64,000 bases of DNA, taken from the NCBI RefSeq assembly GCF_041296385.1, contig NC_091013.1, positions 72,137,563 through 72,201,562 of the forward strand, in the 5' to 3' direction. Origin of the DNA: Aphelocoma coerulescens (taxonomy: Eukaryota; Chordata; Aves; Passeriformes; Corvidae). The number at the start of each line of letters is the position of its first letter. The stretch's first letter is position 1. The position numbers and the translations under genes are program-made. Below the pieces are notes generated by a model that worked only from the letters and a program-made list of their open reading frames with translations, had not been told where the DNA came from and ran no database searches. This document shows positions 13,002 to 25,733 of this stretch, one piece after another.

Positions 13002-16000
13002 AAAAAATTACAAAATATTTCTACAGTTTATATGCATGACCTGTCTTCTTTTTAACTTCCTGGCCAGTTTCAAGCAACTGTGATGGAAGTGTTGAATTGC
13101 CACAAGCTCTGTGAAAGTTGGTGATCAGGGAGTAGAGCTGAGGAAAGCCTAGAAAGTAGCTTTAACTTCATGTGACAACAAAGTCTTCATGGGAAAATTT
13201 TTCCTTAATGATGAGAAAGCTGCAACTGGAATAAGTATTTCATGATACACCAAGGAATTAATCTCATCACAGTTTCTCTCCCATGGTGACTGTCTATTGT
13301 CTAATGAGGTGCTACTGCAACTGATGTTTCCATGGCAATTCCAGCATCACTAAGGACTCTCCCCTGTGTGGCTTCTCTGTACAAAAGGGCTTGGTACAAC
13401 TCAGTCAAAAAGTGAACTAATCATGAGAGACAAATCCAATAGAAACCAAGTTCAGTAGTTCTGCTAGTTTTGTGACCGCTAGCATAATTCTGTGGTCTTG
13501 AAACCCAAGAAATTGTCATTTTTTAAAATTGTACTGATTTTTGGAGTACAGTGTTTCACGGACATGTTAATTGATAAATGCAGCAGTTCTTTATGTGAAA
13601 AGGATTTACTCTTTTTCCTGAGCCAACATTTGATTTTAAAGACTGTCCCACTGCTTTCATGGTAGAATGTACGGTGATTGGAGCTCCAAGTGCTCATAAG
13701 AAAACTCTCTGAAATTGATTGAACACAGTGGAAGTATACCAGATAGTTGAGAAACAGCTTCTTCCTACCCTTATTTTTGCTGATACTCTTATTTGGACAT
13801 GATAACATGTGCTGTATACAAGAAAAACTCTATAAATACTCATAACACTGCATGAGAACCCATATTTACGTGCATGAGACTTGTTTGTTCTAGCTCCTGT
13901 TTTAGTGGCCAATAATTCAAACATGAGGCAAGTATGGAAACAGAAGCATGGGGATGTCCATCAACCTGGCAAAATATCATAAATCACACCAGTCACAGAT
14001 CCCTGGTAAGAACCAAAACTACAAAACACTGAATAAGAGGTTCTAATCACTAATGTCCTTTTCTCTAGCTACCTTCCTCTGCCAATTCTGTGGATGCTAA
14101 AAACCGAAGTGTCCTTCAACAAGAACAAACTTCAATTCTATTGCTCTTGAAGTTTAAATTATTCCCAGTGCCACAGATAGACTTTCTCCTGGAGGATTGG
14201 TTTTACCATTCTAATACTAATAATAATATGATGTACATACATGGTTACTTTTCAAGCTACTTTTACTGAGGGGACTATCCTAGTACCTGGACTCAACCTC
14301 CAGTTATGCTTGATATCAATTAAATATTTCCAGATGCCTGAACAGAGTCTAAAAGAGTACCCGTGCAATTAATGAGTGCCATGGATTCTCATCAGAGCAT
14401 GTGAAAATGGGTCAGCAACATTTCAGAGTGCGCACATGTAAAAAATGATGTCTCAGGATGCCCTCCAGCTCTCCTCTTCTAAGTCTCCAATGTACACCAT
14501 TGAGATAAAGTCTGTGTTGAGCAGTATCTGTTTCTAACGTACTGCAGACCATTTCCCCACCTTCTTTGAAAGCTTTTGTTGGGTTCCTGAAGTTTACTAC
14601 TTCATCATCCCTCCAAGCTTTGTTTCTGTCCACCCACCCCTTAGACTTCTTTCAGTCTTCTCACTTAATTATCCTCTTCAGTATGTTTTGTCTAACCTCA
14701 GTTTCCTGCCTTCTCTTCTGTATTTCCACTTAACTTTAAACCACACTTGCTGTCATACTGTACTGATTGTTTCCCTAAATTATGTATGAAAACAAGTGGA
14801 AAGTACCATCCTAAGACACCACTGAAGCTGACAAGAATTCTCTTGAATTCATTTAGCTGTGAGAGACCTTCAACTTTGCTAAGAGATTTCATTTTATTCA
14901 CTACATCTACTGCTCAAAGACACTCTGAACACTAACAGTTAACCACTGCAAGTGACTCAGTTCTATGTTTTTCCGCCTTAGTGTGGCAGATATTTTTTAT
15001 GTTGTTCCTACACAATTCCCAGCAGCCAGGGCCAGAGCCTGTGTAATAATTTGTGTCACTGAGAGCACTCTCCTTCAATCTACAGTGCCCAGCCACGCCA
15101 GCAGCCAGTCTGCTAAATGATCAGTTAGTAGCAAGAATAAAGAGTTTAAGCTGTGTAAATAAGAAGAATTCATGTAGCTGGGAAGGGAGTCATTGTGCTA
15201 ACAGAATATCCTGACTACAGGAAGCACTATAGCACACACAGATCAAGGATCCGCTTATCACTGATATCAAATAAGAGGATTATGTATTGCATTAACAAGA
15301 GATGTTTTCATATTCCCTGCTCTCCATATCCCAGGCAATTTTCTCTGGCCTCTCAGAAGAGAGCACTCAAAGTGACCACTTAGAGTATAAAAGTTAATAA
15401 GCAGCGGGGATGGCTGAGATTCACTAGATCAGTGGGAAGCCAACTTCTCAGCAGAATAATAAAGATTTCTCTGTTCTTTAAAGATATTTCAGAGAGCACA
15501 TATTCTTTTATTACACCAACAACATGAGGTGGCATAGACTCTTCCACCTTACTTGATCTCACAAGAAAGACAGGCTGTTCCCTTATGGAGTGGGGAGCAG
15601 GATAAAGGAAATGGTGCCCACAAGAGGGCTTGTAGACTAATCAGCATGGCCCAACTTTACTGCAAATGGAGACCAACCATGTTCTCTAGTGAAGAGTGGC
15701 TATTTACAGTTTTGGGCAATTCAAGGCAAAGAGGAACCTCTGCATTGCTCTACGTCATGTGGGTATAGCCACTCTCCTGGATTAAAAGTGATGTGTCAAC
15801 TCAGAAGGGTGACTAGTGCACTTGAGGAGGTGCCTAGTGATGTCTCCTCCTAGTAATGCCCTCAAGTCATGTGTAAACAACCATTCTGCAAAGGGAAGAT
15901 CCAGCTCTGACACAGATCTCCACAGCTAATAAATCAGATTCCAGCAGTATCAGTTCCACTATGTGCTGTGGAACTTTCCTCAGGATATTGCCCTACCAAG

Positions 16001-16434
16001 GGTTTGCAGGTGCAGTTTTTCAGAACTAGTGCTATTAATTCTTCCCTTGGATCAAGTAGTGATGACAGTTTTTGTAATTCCAGCAGGTAAGAAACCTCTA
16101 CTCCAAGAACATGACATAAGCCAGCTGGATTTTTACAGTAGCAGAACCCTTTACTTCTAGAAATCTAGAAGCTAGAAATTTAAGGTAAAATCCAAACTCC
16201 TTTAAGTAACATTTTTAAAAATGAAATAAAATTCAGTATATTATGAGATACAGCCTGGAGGTTTTCATAAAAAAAGTGAGTCTTGAGGACATAGACTGTG
16301 TTCTTAATACAATAAACCAATGAAGACCCAATGGGTTCAATCAATGGAAATTTTAATGGAACTTGTAAGCATGTGAAAACTGCATTCCCAGTCAAGTCAC
16401 ACTACCTTTTGAAGGCAGTAAGAAAATGCAGATT
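13002..16434. other. non-coding stretch with possible regulatory block
   Basis: Unique AT-rich sequence. Positions 13190-13400 are unusually motif-dense and contain GTTTCCATGGCAAT (13326-13339), close to the RFX X-box. No exon or RNA gene is supported in the rest. Confidence 0.45.
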
Positions 16435-16470
16435 AAAAAAAAAAAAAAAAAAAGAAAGAAAGGAAAAAGA
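16435..16470 (+). repeat. A-rich simple repeat
   Basis: A run of 19 A (16435-16453) is followed by GAAAGAAAGG-type purine sequence. It abuts a minus-oriented CR1 fragment. Confidence 0.9.
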
Positions 16471-16570
16471 AATCATAGAATGTTAAGGGGTTGGAATGGA
16501 CCTTAAAGATCACCTAGGCCAAACATCTGCCACCATGGGCAGGGACACCTCCTACAGGTAGAACACAAAA
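16471..16570 (-). mobile_element. CR1 LINE 3' fragment, minus orientation
   Basis: It starts with AATCATAGAATGTTAAGGGG, then TTGGAATGGACCTTAAAGAT, CACCTAGGCCAAAC and CCATGGGCAGGGACACCTCC. This is the standard reverse complement of a CR1 3' end. The right-hand limit is blurred by divergence. Confidence 0.92.
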
Positions 16571-16972
16571 TGCCTCTGAAACAGTGCCTGCAAGACCCAA
16601 GAAGAATTTCTGTTCTCACTGATGAGGACAGGATGACCTGATGGAGACGTGACACCCATGCCAACACCTTTCAGAGGGCTCAGAAGAGAAGGATAGTTAT
16701 TGGATTCCCAAAAACCTACTCTAAACATGAAAGTTGAGCAAGAGCCATTAGACCCTGGCAGAACCAGATCCGTGGTCTGAGTCATCCAAAAGGCTAGTGA
16801 AGCCAACAAGACTCTTGACAAGCCTCACTTCTCAGAGTAGTGTCATTGTGCATTATTATTTTGTGATTTAACGCACCTCTTCAGCTAGTGCATATTAAAA
16901 CAGACAATTCTGAAACGTCACATAGAAGACCTCGCCCCAGTAAATTGGGTGTCCATAACTGGCCATTCATTT
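16571..16972. other. non-coding spacer between two CR1 fragments
   Basis: Unique sequence. No feature recognised. Confidence 0.5.
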
Positions 16973-17026
16973 AAGAGCTGGACTTGATGGTTCTTGTGGT
17001 TCCCTTCCAACTCAGAAGATTCTCCG
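16973..17026 (+). mobile_element. CR1 LINE 3'-end fragment
   Basis: AAGAGCTGGACTTGATGGTT, then CTTGTGGTTCCCTTCCAACT and CAGAAGATTCT match the CR1 3' terminal block, including the GTTCCCTTCCAACTCAGA variant also seen at 47.9 kb. Only about 55 bp remain. Confidence 0.85.
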
Positions 17027-20000
17027 AGTGTGCACACTGTGTAACTCAGGTGTTACTCTGTGGTAGAGGTGCCAGAGCTGACTCAGTGCTAAGCTAGATC
17101 AGATATTCAAGCCACAAGTAGTTTTCTTGCTTATTCTTGAGCAATATTCTGTTGTGATACACTTAACCATGAAAGTCCAAAATGCTGAAGTGAACCCATG
17201 GAGTTCACTTTATAAATTGTCCATCATTGAGAAGAGATTCTTCATTTCCAGGAAAGGCTCGAGTCAAAGGGCAGAAAACCGAAATCTTTAATGTTCTTGC
17301 TGGCGATTTTCTTGATAATTAGAAGGAAAAAAAACCCAAAACCCCACACAAGATTAGAACTGACCCACCACTATTGACTAAGCACAAAACTCACTACACC
17401 ACATTACAACAAAACTATTTTTACCAGCATCCCCATTCAGCTTCACCAGTTCCCAGTGTGTGGAGATAAAATCAGTGAAATATAACAAACATAACAATGC
17501 TGTTAGAGGCACTGACAAGTGGTTCATGAGTGAGGCATCAAACCAGCCAAAGATCAGGTAAAGATGTGAAGGGCACTCAGGGCTAAGGATAAGAACTTTA
17601 CTGGGTCGTCTGTGGATGAGAGGCAGCAAAGGGAAGGTCAGCCAGGACAGTGGCTGATGTACACAGCTGTGATGGCAAAAGCACTTGCCTAAGAAGTGGG
17701 GCATTGAATATCTAAGGGGTGTTACAGGATCTCAAATAAAATGTGTAGGTAACTCCCTGCTGTGAGAGTGGGCAGCAAGTAGTCAACTGTGCTCTCTGCA
17801 CAGAAAAATGTGCAGGGAAAAAAAAAAAATAAAGGAGAATATCTCTTTTAGCTACATGCCTGAAATACTGATGAGTCATTCACAGAGAGAAAACAGAGAT
17901 GCAATAAGGTGCAGAGCGGCATGGCAGGACATCAGGCAGATAGTCTTGGAAAGAGCTGACCTAGCAGTGGTAACTGCAACTGTGAAAGGTGGTAAAACCA
18001 GGTCACTCCCATCCAGGAGCTAAAAGAAAATCCCCTCTCAGGGATGGGTATGAGAGGATGAATCTATAAAGTAATGACTGGGCAAAAACATCAGCATGTT
18101 TCCAAATAAAATGTTTTTTCATGATAAGTGCAGTGTCAACAGCAGGAACATAAATCCCAGAACATTTAATTTTTTCCAGAAAAAAAAGCTGAAAAAGTTG
18201 AAAAAGTTGAGGAAGAAAATGTGTTAGGTGTGGCAAAGTTCGAAGAGACCCATCAATAGTGGCAATGAGTGCAGCAGAGTAACTTTTCTGAGAGCTGTTT
18301 CCTTCTTCATTTCTTTATCAATGGTAAGCATGCCCTCTTTATCCAGAGTTGCATGGCTATGATACCATCTCACTTAATTGCAGGCCAGTGGAGTAGTAAC
18401 AAAATTTTCTCCTAACTGAACCAAAACATTCTTTTCAGAACATCTTGGTATGAATCTATACATGGCCCATCATAATTTGTGCTGTGTTCTCCTCTAGTTA
18501 GGAGATGAGTCTTTTGGGAACATGGTATTTCCTAACCCTCACCCTACTCTTCTTGCCTTTTGCCCAGGTGAAGGAAGGTGGGAAATCAAAAAATCAACAG
18601 ACCCAACATTTTTACTGATGGTAAAAGTCACTGAGTAGGGGAGTCAATCCAGGGATTTATAGCATGGATTAATTGAGGGAGACCAGAAGAGAGAGACTTA
18701 GGAAAGAAAAATCTGGCTGCTGACCTTGGGGATGTGGAAGGTGGTGACAGTCAACAGCTACTTTCTCTCATTGTCACAGGAAGTTTAATCTCAAGCATTT
18801 ATAAAATACGGGGTGCAAACAACAATTTCTTCCCATTTGGGACCCGGTTTGGTATTGGAAGAGCTCAAGCTCCTTCATCTACTCCTCTAAACTTTCTTCT
18901 ACCTCTTCACCATCACTTGCAGTATAAGCAAAGCAATCTTTTTCATATCCTTTAGAGTTTCATCTTCACTGAACATTATCACTTGTCCCCAGAGTTCTAA
19001 TTTATATCCTATTACAGTACTACACGGGAATAAAATTAGCAGATGCCAAGCCAATTGCCCAGGGAATTTTAGCAACGTAGTCTTTGAAATTTACTAAGAG
19101 TGGAACACATATTCACTGCAAAAATAGAATGATGTGGGTTTCTCTAAAAACTGCGGCAAGTTCACAATTTTGTATGTTCTAGTCTAAGCTAGAAGTAGCA
19201 TAAACCCCTAAATATGTGAAATATTTATATTACCTTTTGTGAGTGAAAACTGAGAAAAATACACAGTCCAAAGCCAGCTATATGCCTAAATTCAGGCCTC
19301 CTCTTTTCACAAAATTCCTGAGAGACAAATATCTAACAAATATGTTCTTCAGGAGAATTTAGGAGAAAGATCGTACTTTTTTCCTTTGTTTATAAACAAA
19401 GGCTTTTGGCATATTCTTGATCTTTTCTCATATTAAAAAGTGGAGCAATTATTTACTTTTTTCTGCTTTTTATGGCCCCAGCATGCAAAGCATGCTTTTG
19501 ACTCCATAGAAACAGCATTTTAATGTCAGTCAAATTAATAAAGCCCCAAAACTTACAGGAACCAATTTTAAATAGCATCAGGAGCAGACAGAAAAAGAAT
19601 GCTCCTACAAACCAGAAAATAGAGGACAGGCTCCAAGCTTCCTACATTTATTTTTTGAATGGTTTATTATGTCAGCAAAGACCTCCTCTTCCTTAAGAGT
19701 TAAACTCACTTGAGCCAAGAAGCAGCCTCAATCTCTCCTTTAGAGACACCTTCATACGTGGTAACTGTTCATACCCTGAGTAATATTTGGGCAGACAAAA
19801 GGCTTAGTATAAGTTTCTGGCAAGTTTTTCTTTTTCAAAAAGTCAAAACGAATACGAAGGATTGTATTCCAGTATTCAGCAGTGTAATAAGAACAAAGCA
19901 TTATAGGAAAAAAAAAAATTAAACCCTTGCCTTACAAGAGGAAAAGTAAGATCATTGCTGATGTTTCTGGGAAACCTCCTAGCTACTGCTGTGATAGATC

Positions 20001-22619
20001 CCAACAGAGGAACACAGAAGAGATGACATCTGACAGGAATTATGTGAATTCTAGAAAAATATAAATGCCAGGCTACCATCCTATGTACTTCCACCAGGAA
20101 AAATAACTGAGTCTACATTTATTTACCTGTAAGAGTAAGTAAAATAAATAAGAGTAGAAGAAATTTTGCATTAAAACCCCTGCAATTAAAAATTAGTCAC
20201 TCCTCCAAACCTTCATCATTGAAAATAAATTACAACACATTTATTTGCCAATTTTTAATTCAGACTTCAAGGAGAGCTGCACTGCTTTTCCTAGCTTTTT
20301 CCCCTCAAACTGTAGGTATTAGAAAACGATTATACACATACGTATAAATAACATGCATGTAAATCAGGCATTAAAAAAATAATGAAATATCAGGAGACCT
20401 GCAAGAAAAATTAGTAGCACTGTAATGAATATCATTATAATCTACTAGAAAAAAAAAAAAAAAAACAAACAAAAAAAACGAACAGAAAGCAAGGAAGACC
20501 GTTTCAGTCTCGGTCCTTATAGGATGCACAAGCTATAACAAGCTCTCCATGAGCACAGACTAGATAACAATGTCCACTTCAGGGAAGAATTGAATCCATA
20601 GGCCCAAAAAGTACACTTTAACAAGATCCCAAACCCACAGAGCAACACAGCTCCGTGTGACACTGTCTCCATCTTTCTCACTGATACAGAAACCCAGATG
20701 CTGTGCTAGCAAAGGACACTTTTGGATCCCAAAGTCCTTGAACTGGATGAGGAAGGGTCACCCTCCATCCTACACCTCACATCCAATGAAGCAGCCACAG
20801 GCACAGTATGCAGAGAACAGGGATGCATGCAGAGAAAACTCTGAGAAAGTCTGCAGAGTCCTACAGACAGCAATACTGAATTTTGAATGGCTGAAGTGCT
20901 ACCAGTGTTCAGGCCAGTTAAATGTAGGGATGCTCACGTCTTCGTGTTAGCAACTCACCGGTGTTCCAAATGAGATACAGCACTGCCTCAAAAATGCACA
21001 CCCTAGCATGTACCACACCATTGATTCATTCACTGATGTATTTCCAGATAGTGCTTTGAACTTGTATCTGCAAGATCAATAGTGCTGCCTTTTATAGCTC
21101 TGAACACTCCAGCCTCACAGTTACTGCTTCAGCATATATAAAAGACTAGCAGGATAGAAAAGGATCATGTTCAGCTCGATGTGTTATGACATCAGAAAAA
21201 TCAAACAGGCAGGTCTTTGGTCCAAATTGCTTCAAAGGTCAAGATGAAAACAGAGCAAGTTACCTGCCATAACATCTTCTGAGCAGTGTTACGATTTTCT
21301 TAGCAGTCTTGATGCCAAACACAAACACAGCTGCAACAAAGTTGACAGTATTACCAGTAGATCTTCTGACTTTCTGGAGTGACCTGTTGGTTTACTCATC
21401 AGCTGATTATTTTTCCTTATCTAATATTAAATTGGGATTTGCACTTACCAAAATATTTAAGCTTCAAAGGAGCAGAATATGGTTATGGTAGAGAATGCCT
21501 ACTGCAGCCTACCTCTCTTGTTCTCTGGCTGCCACAGCAGCTTCACAAAGCAGTGGCTCCTACCTCTCCACCTGAGAAGCTTTAGGACTAGAGAAGAGGA
21601 GGTTTGTTTCTAGATAGAAAATCTGACATTCATTTGCAGCCAGCCTCTACCTTGCATTGAGGCTGTACGTGGAATAATTCAAAAGTCAGTACCACTGACC
21701 CTGTGCGCCCAAATACTCTGGTGAGCACCATATTTCACATATTTTTACTGGAAAAAAATGCACACAGAGCAGTAACTGTGTTGTACAGAGCACTGTGGGT
21801 CCCTGAGGAGACCCTGAGCTGAGTCCTGGGTAGTGCAGAACAACTCTCCACATAGATGAGGGCACACGAAGGAGTAAATGCCTCCCTGCCACACACCCAC
21901 CTCTTGTTCAGCACTCTGGGCACAGTCTAAGGAGCCTCCCCACATTTTCAGGAGGCAACATAATTGTGAGATTCCAAAAGGTTTTTTTGGTTCATCTCAA
22001 AAGCCTTTGGGAGCCTATAGATGTGATGGTAAAGGAACAGAACTAGGATGAAACTTAGAGGGAAACAGAAACTTCACCATTGCAGCTTGTATGGGACAAG
22101 AGCAGACTATAGGCAAGTCATGGAGGAATCAACATAAATGCCACCTTCTCCTTGCCACATTTGAGTCACAATTTCATTAAAACCACCAAGCTATTTCTGG
22201 AAGAATTCAGAAAAATTCTCCTCAAAAACTAAACTTGATGGGAATCTCAAATACATTTCTCTGTGGCTCAACGTGATCATAAGAAACGCAGATCAATCAC
22301 CTTCTGGATAAGTGAAATCAAAAATCAACAAAAATATGAGTGTTTCATTTTTATGGTAGCTGCCTTTGGACTGCTTTGGGGATGCATATGGCCTCAGTTG
22401 AGGACATCTTCCCAAATGTGTACTTTTGTCTAGTAGGCATCCAATCTCGGAAGACCTGAAGTATTGTGGATATTCTAGTATCTATATATGTGTACAACAG
22501 ACATTGTATGGATGGTATCCTGGAATACATGATTAGTTTTAGTGTATTTTGTCCCTCTTTGAGACAGTAAGTTATACAAGCAGCAGTTTCAATGATTCAG
22601 GCAAGCAGCTAGAAACAAC
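17027..22619. other. non-coding stretch, no gene supported
   Basis: Unique AT-rich sequence. It holds a perfect inverted repeat AGCATGC-AAA-GCATGCT at 19480-19496 and a 17-A tract at 20449-20465 followed by further A-rich sequence. I see no exon or RNA gene. Confidence 0.5.
20449..20480 (+). repeat. A-rich simple repeat
   Basis: Seventeen A in a row, then ACAAACAAAAAAAACG. No element body was recognised on its left, so it cannot be assigned to a specific retroposon. Confidence 0.85.
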
Positions 22620-22800
22620 AGATCTCAATTGCTTTCTTTTTAAAATGTAAACTTGAAAATTAAGAAGCATTTCAAGATTAGGCATCTGTCCAATTCTTTT
22701 TATCATTTAGTGTATTATGCTAATGAGGATGCTGTTACTTTAATTACATCATTTGAAGAAAAAATTGCATTCAGTCCCTTGATCTTCTTTAAAACCATTC
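22620..22800. promoter_or_regulatory. candidate conserved non-coding element
   Basis: A repeat-free, AT-rich block. It contains TTATGCTAATGAGG (octamer-like ATGCTAAT at 22717-22724), TTTAATTACATCATTTG (homeodomain-type TAATTA) and TTTTATCATTTAGTG. This composition resembles vertebrate developmental enhancers. Support is by look only; alignment to other birds or mammals would decide. Confidence 0.25.
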
Positions 22801-23911
22801 CCATGCTTGATTCCCCTATAGGCTTTTAATCACTCTGCCTCAGTGTGAAACACTGCATTTGAGCAAAACTCTTCTCAAAACTGGTTCACTGAGAAAGTTT
22901 AAATTCTTTTCTCTCATTGGAGCTATAGCCTTTACCACTTGGCAGCCTCAGGAGGAAGAGCTGTAAGATTCAAACTAGCACTAGCTAGAATGAGGAGAAA
23001 TGCTGAAACTCAATATACTGTATAAGTAACACACTAAATGACTGGACTTGTTAGACAGGGGTAGAGGGACAACTGAAGAGAGCTATAAAATAACACCTTT
23101 CCATGACACACCATAGCAGAATTCAGTAAATCCTATTTTTAAAAAGCACATATCAGCTGTTAAACTCCACTATGCAGAATTACCCATATATGATGTTCAC
23201 AGGCATTTGTTATTAGTCAAATGCTTCACCATGGCTTTTTTGTCTGTTTTAGCACACATACAACAGTAACTAAAGCAAAAGTATGATCCAGTTATGGTGT
23301 ATCCATTTAGAGTTTAAGTGCAGTATTTGTTAACGTGTTGTGCTTTCATCCTACACTGAAAGATGGGAATCCAGTCTAAGAACCCAACTGCACTAACATC
23401 TTGAAGCAAAGTATTTACAAACAAATACTCTGACACCTCATTTATCTGTTTTGCCATAAAATTGGCTTATACATGATTAATTATGAAAAATAAGCTCAGC
23501 ATGCTTTCATGCACTTTTACTTTGAAATCCAGGTCACACTGTGCTTCAAAATTCAGAAAAACAATATGAATAACAATTAACATATCAGAAGATTCTCTGC
23601 AAGTAATTTTATTTAAGTAGGCTAAACCAGGAGCTTATGAAGTTGTTGCTATTATGTCATTGCAGACAAATCATTTCTTAACCCTTGTTTATATACTTCA
23701 CTTTATTTGACTAATCCTTTGTACTGAAAGGATGCTTGGAGTAGGTATCCTCATACTAAGCAACACAATGCTGAATGAAAACAGTGTTTTTGTCCCAAAA
23801 CATCTACAGGCTGATTCCTGCTCTGTGGACTTGTCTCTAGCTGGGATGCTGCTCCTCAGAAACAAATAAGTAATGGTGTGGTTATAGTTGGGAAACCAGA
23901 AACTTGAAATA
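22801..23911. other. non-coding stretch, nothing recognised
   Basis: AT-rich unique sequence. No repeats, RNA genes or exon-like ORFs. Confidence 0.5.
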
Positions 23912-24445
23912 CAGAATCATAGATTAATTTAGGTTGGCAAACACCCTTAAGATCATTAAGTCCAACCCTTAACCCAGCACTGCCAAGTCCACCACTAAAC
24001 CAGGTCCCCCAAGTGCCACACCTGCACATCTTTTAAATAACCTCCAGGAATGGTGACTCCACCACTTCCCTGAGCAGCCTGTTTCAGTGCTTGACAACTC
24101 TTTCTGGGAAGCAGCTTTTCCTAATATCCAATCTAAACCTCCCCTGGTGCAACTTGAGGGCATTTCCTCTTGTCCTATTGCTTGTTACCTGGGAGAACTT
24201 GCACTTTGCTACACCCTCCTTTCAGGCAGCTGTAGAGAACTATAAGGTTTCCCCTGAGCCTCCTTTTCTCCAGGCTAAGAAACCCCAGACCTCTTAGCTG
24301 CTCCTCATAGGACTTGTACTCAGCCCCTTCCCCAGCTCCATTGCCCTTCTTCTGGACATGCTCCAGCTCCTCAATGTTCTTCTTGTAGTGAGGGGCCCAG
24401 AACTGAACACAGGATTGGAGGTGCTGCCTCACCAGTGCTGAGTAA
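23912..24445 (-). mobile_element. CR1 LINE, 0.53-kb 3' portion, minus orientation
   Basis: The longest mobile-element fragment in the left half. It opens with the tail complement CAGAATCATAGATTAATTTA and GGTTGGCAAACACCCTTAAG. It then follows the CR1 order: CACCACTTCCCTGAGCAGCC, AACTCTTTCTGGGAAGCAGC, TTCCTCTTGTCCTATTGCTT, TTTTCTCCAGGCTAAGAAAC, GGGGCCCAGAACTGAACACA and CACCAGTGCTGAGTA. This covers the CR1 3' UTR and the very end of the ORF2 region, reverse-transcriptase side absent. Short reading frames inside it are element-derived and not host genes. Confidence 0.96.
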
Positions 24446-25685
24446 GGCTTTCATAACCCACCTGAATACATACAGTGAGTCATTCTACAGGTTCCCCACT
24501 CATGGCACTTAGTTGTCAAAATACCTTTGTGATGACATTTCAGTATTATACTGTGCTTTTCTCAAGCATTTGCATGTGATCACCTCATGTGAACTCTCCT
24601 CTATCTGTACAGCTCCTTACAGACCCTCCCCAAGTCTAGATGTGTGAGTCATTTCTGGCAACAGAGCAAAATCACATGATGACCAGCCACTTGCTTCATT
24701 TAGTGAGAATTTAACTTCTAGGAGCATGCTGCTTTCACTAAAAAATTTACCTGGTTATCTCAGTAAAACAGCCATTTCTCATGACTTTACTTTTAAGACT
24801 TTCACAAAGAAAGAGAAAAGAGAACGTTTATCAGCTTTTGACCTCAGCTGCTTCCTAGAGCCAGCCCCAAAGCCAGCTGCAGCACCAACTCCAGCTCAGG
24901 AAGTTTGCCTTGTCAGCAGCCAAGCAGCAACCACTGGCTTGCAAAAGGCCACATGGATTGGGAGCTGCCAACTGGAGAGATCTGACCAGCAAACAAGAGC
25001 CTCCCCATGTCAAAATGAATGGCCAAAATACTTGTGATTGGTGTAGTGCAGAGCTAGAAATAGAAAGCAATGCTTTTGCCGTAGTGCTGGTATTTGAATA
25101 GCTTCTTTTTTAAAAGGGCAAACAGTTCATTCCCCTGAAAGCTTGCTTACAACGGCAGTGGCCGAGCTCCATTTCAGTAAATATTAGAATTGCCTTTTTC
25201 AAAGAGGAAGCTCAATTCTTTTAAAGGTTAAGAAGGTAACAGACAAACATGATTTTAGAAAAACACTAAAAGGCACTGTACTTATTTATGAGAAACGGGG
25301 TGGGAAGATAAAGCCATGGATACCACATGTGCAAGATGAAAAGGAGAATGTGGAATACTGGCAAATGACAAGCTGAGAGAGAAGAGGGTGAGGTCTGCTA
25401 GAAATCCATCAAGTGATGTATTCCTCAAGCATGTATCCTCAAAGGTATGAAAAATATTGTCACATGGAATTTTATTCTAGCAGAGGATCTGTTCTGGAAG
25501 GACCACTTTAAAAGTGTGGCTTTGGAAAAGGTTACAAATTCTAGTTATGGCTTAATACAAGAGAGCAGTGAAATCAACTCCAGCTGATGTTATATTGGAC
25601 TCCTACTGGATACAGGTAAACCATTTAACTAGAAAATAATGATTCACTGCAGGCAAAGGGCAATGTTCTAATTTCTTTTGCAACT
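24446..25685. other. non-coding stretch, nothing recognised
   Basis: Unique sequence. The 103-codon plus-strand ORF at 24726-25037 has no recognised domain and no splice context. Confidence 0.5.
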
Positions 25686-25733
25686 GGAAAACAATATGTA
25701 ATCTTACCCGGAAAACAATGTGTAATCTTAACC
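25686..25733 (+). repeat. 24-bp tandem duplication (two copies)
   Basis: Copy 1 is 25686-25709 and copy 2 is 25710-25733. They share GGAAAACAAT, then R, then TGTAATCTTA and differ at about two positions, so this is a local duplication. Confidence 0.9.
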
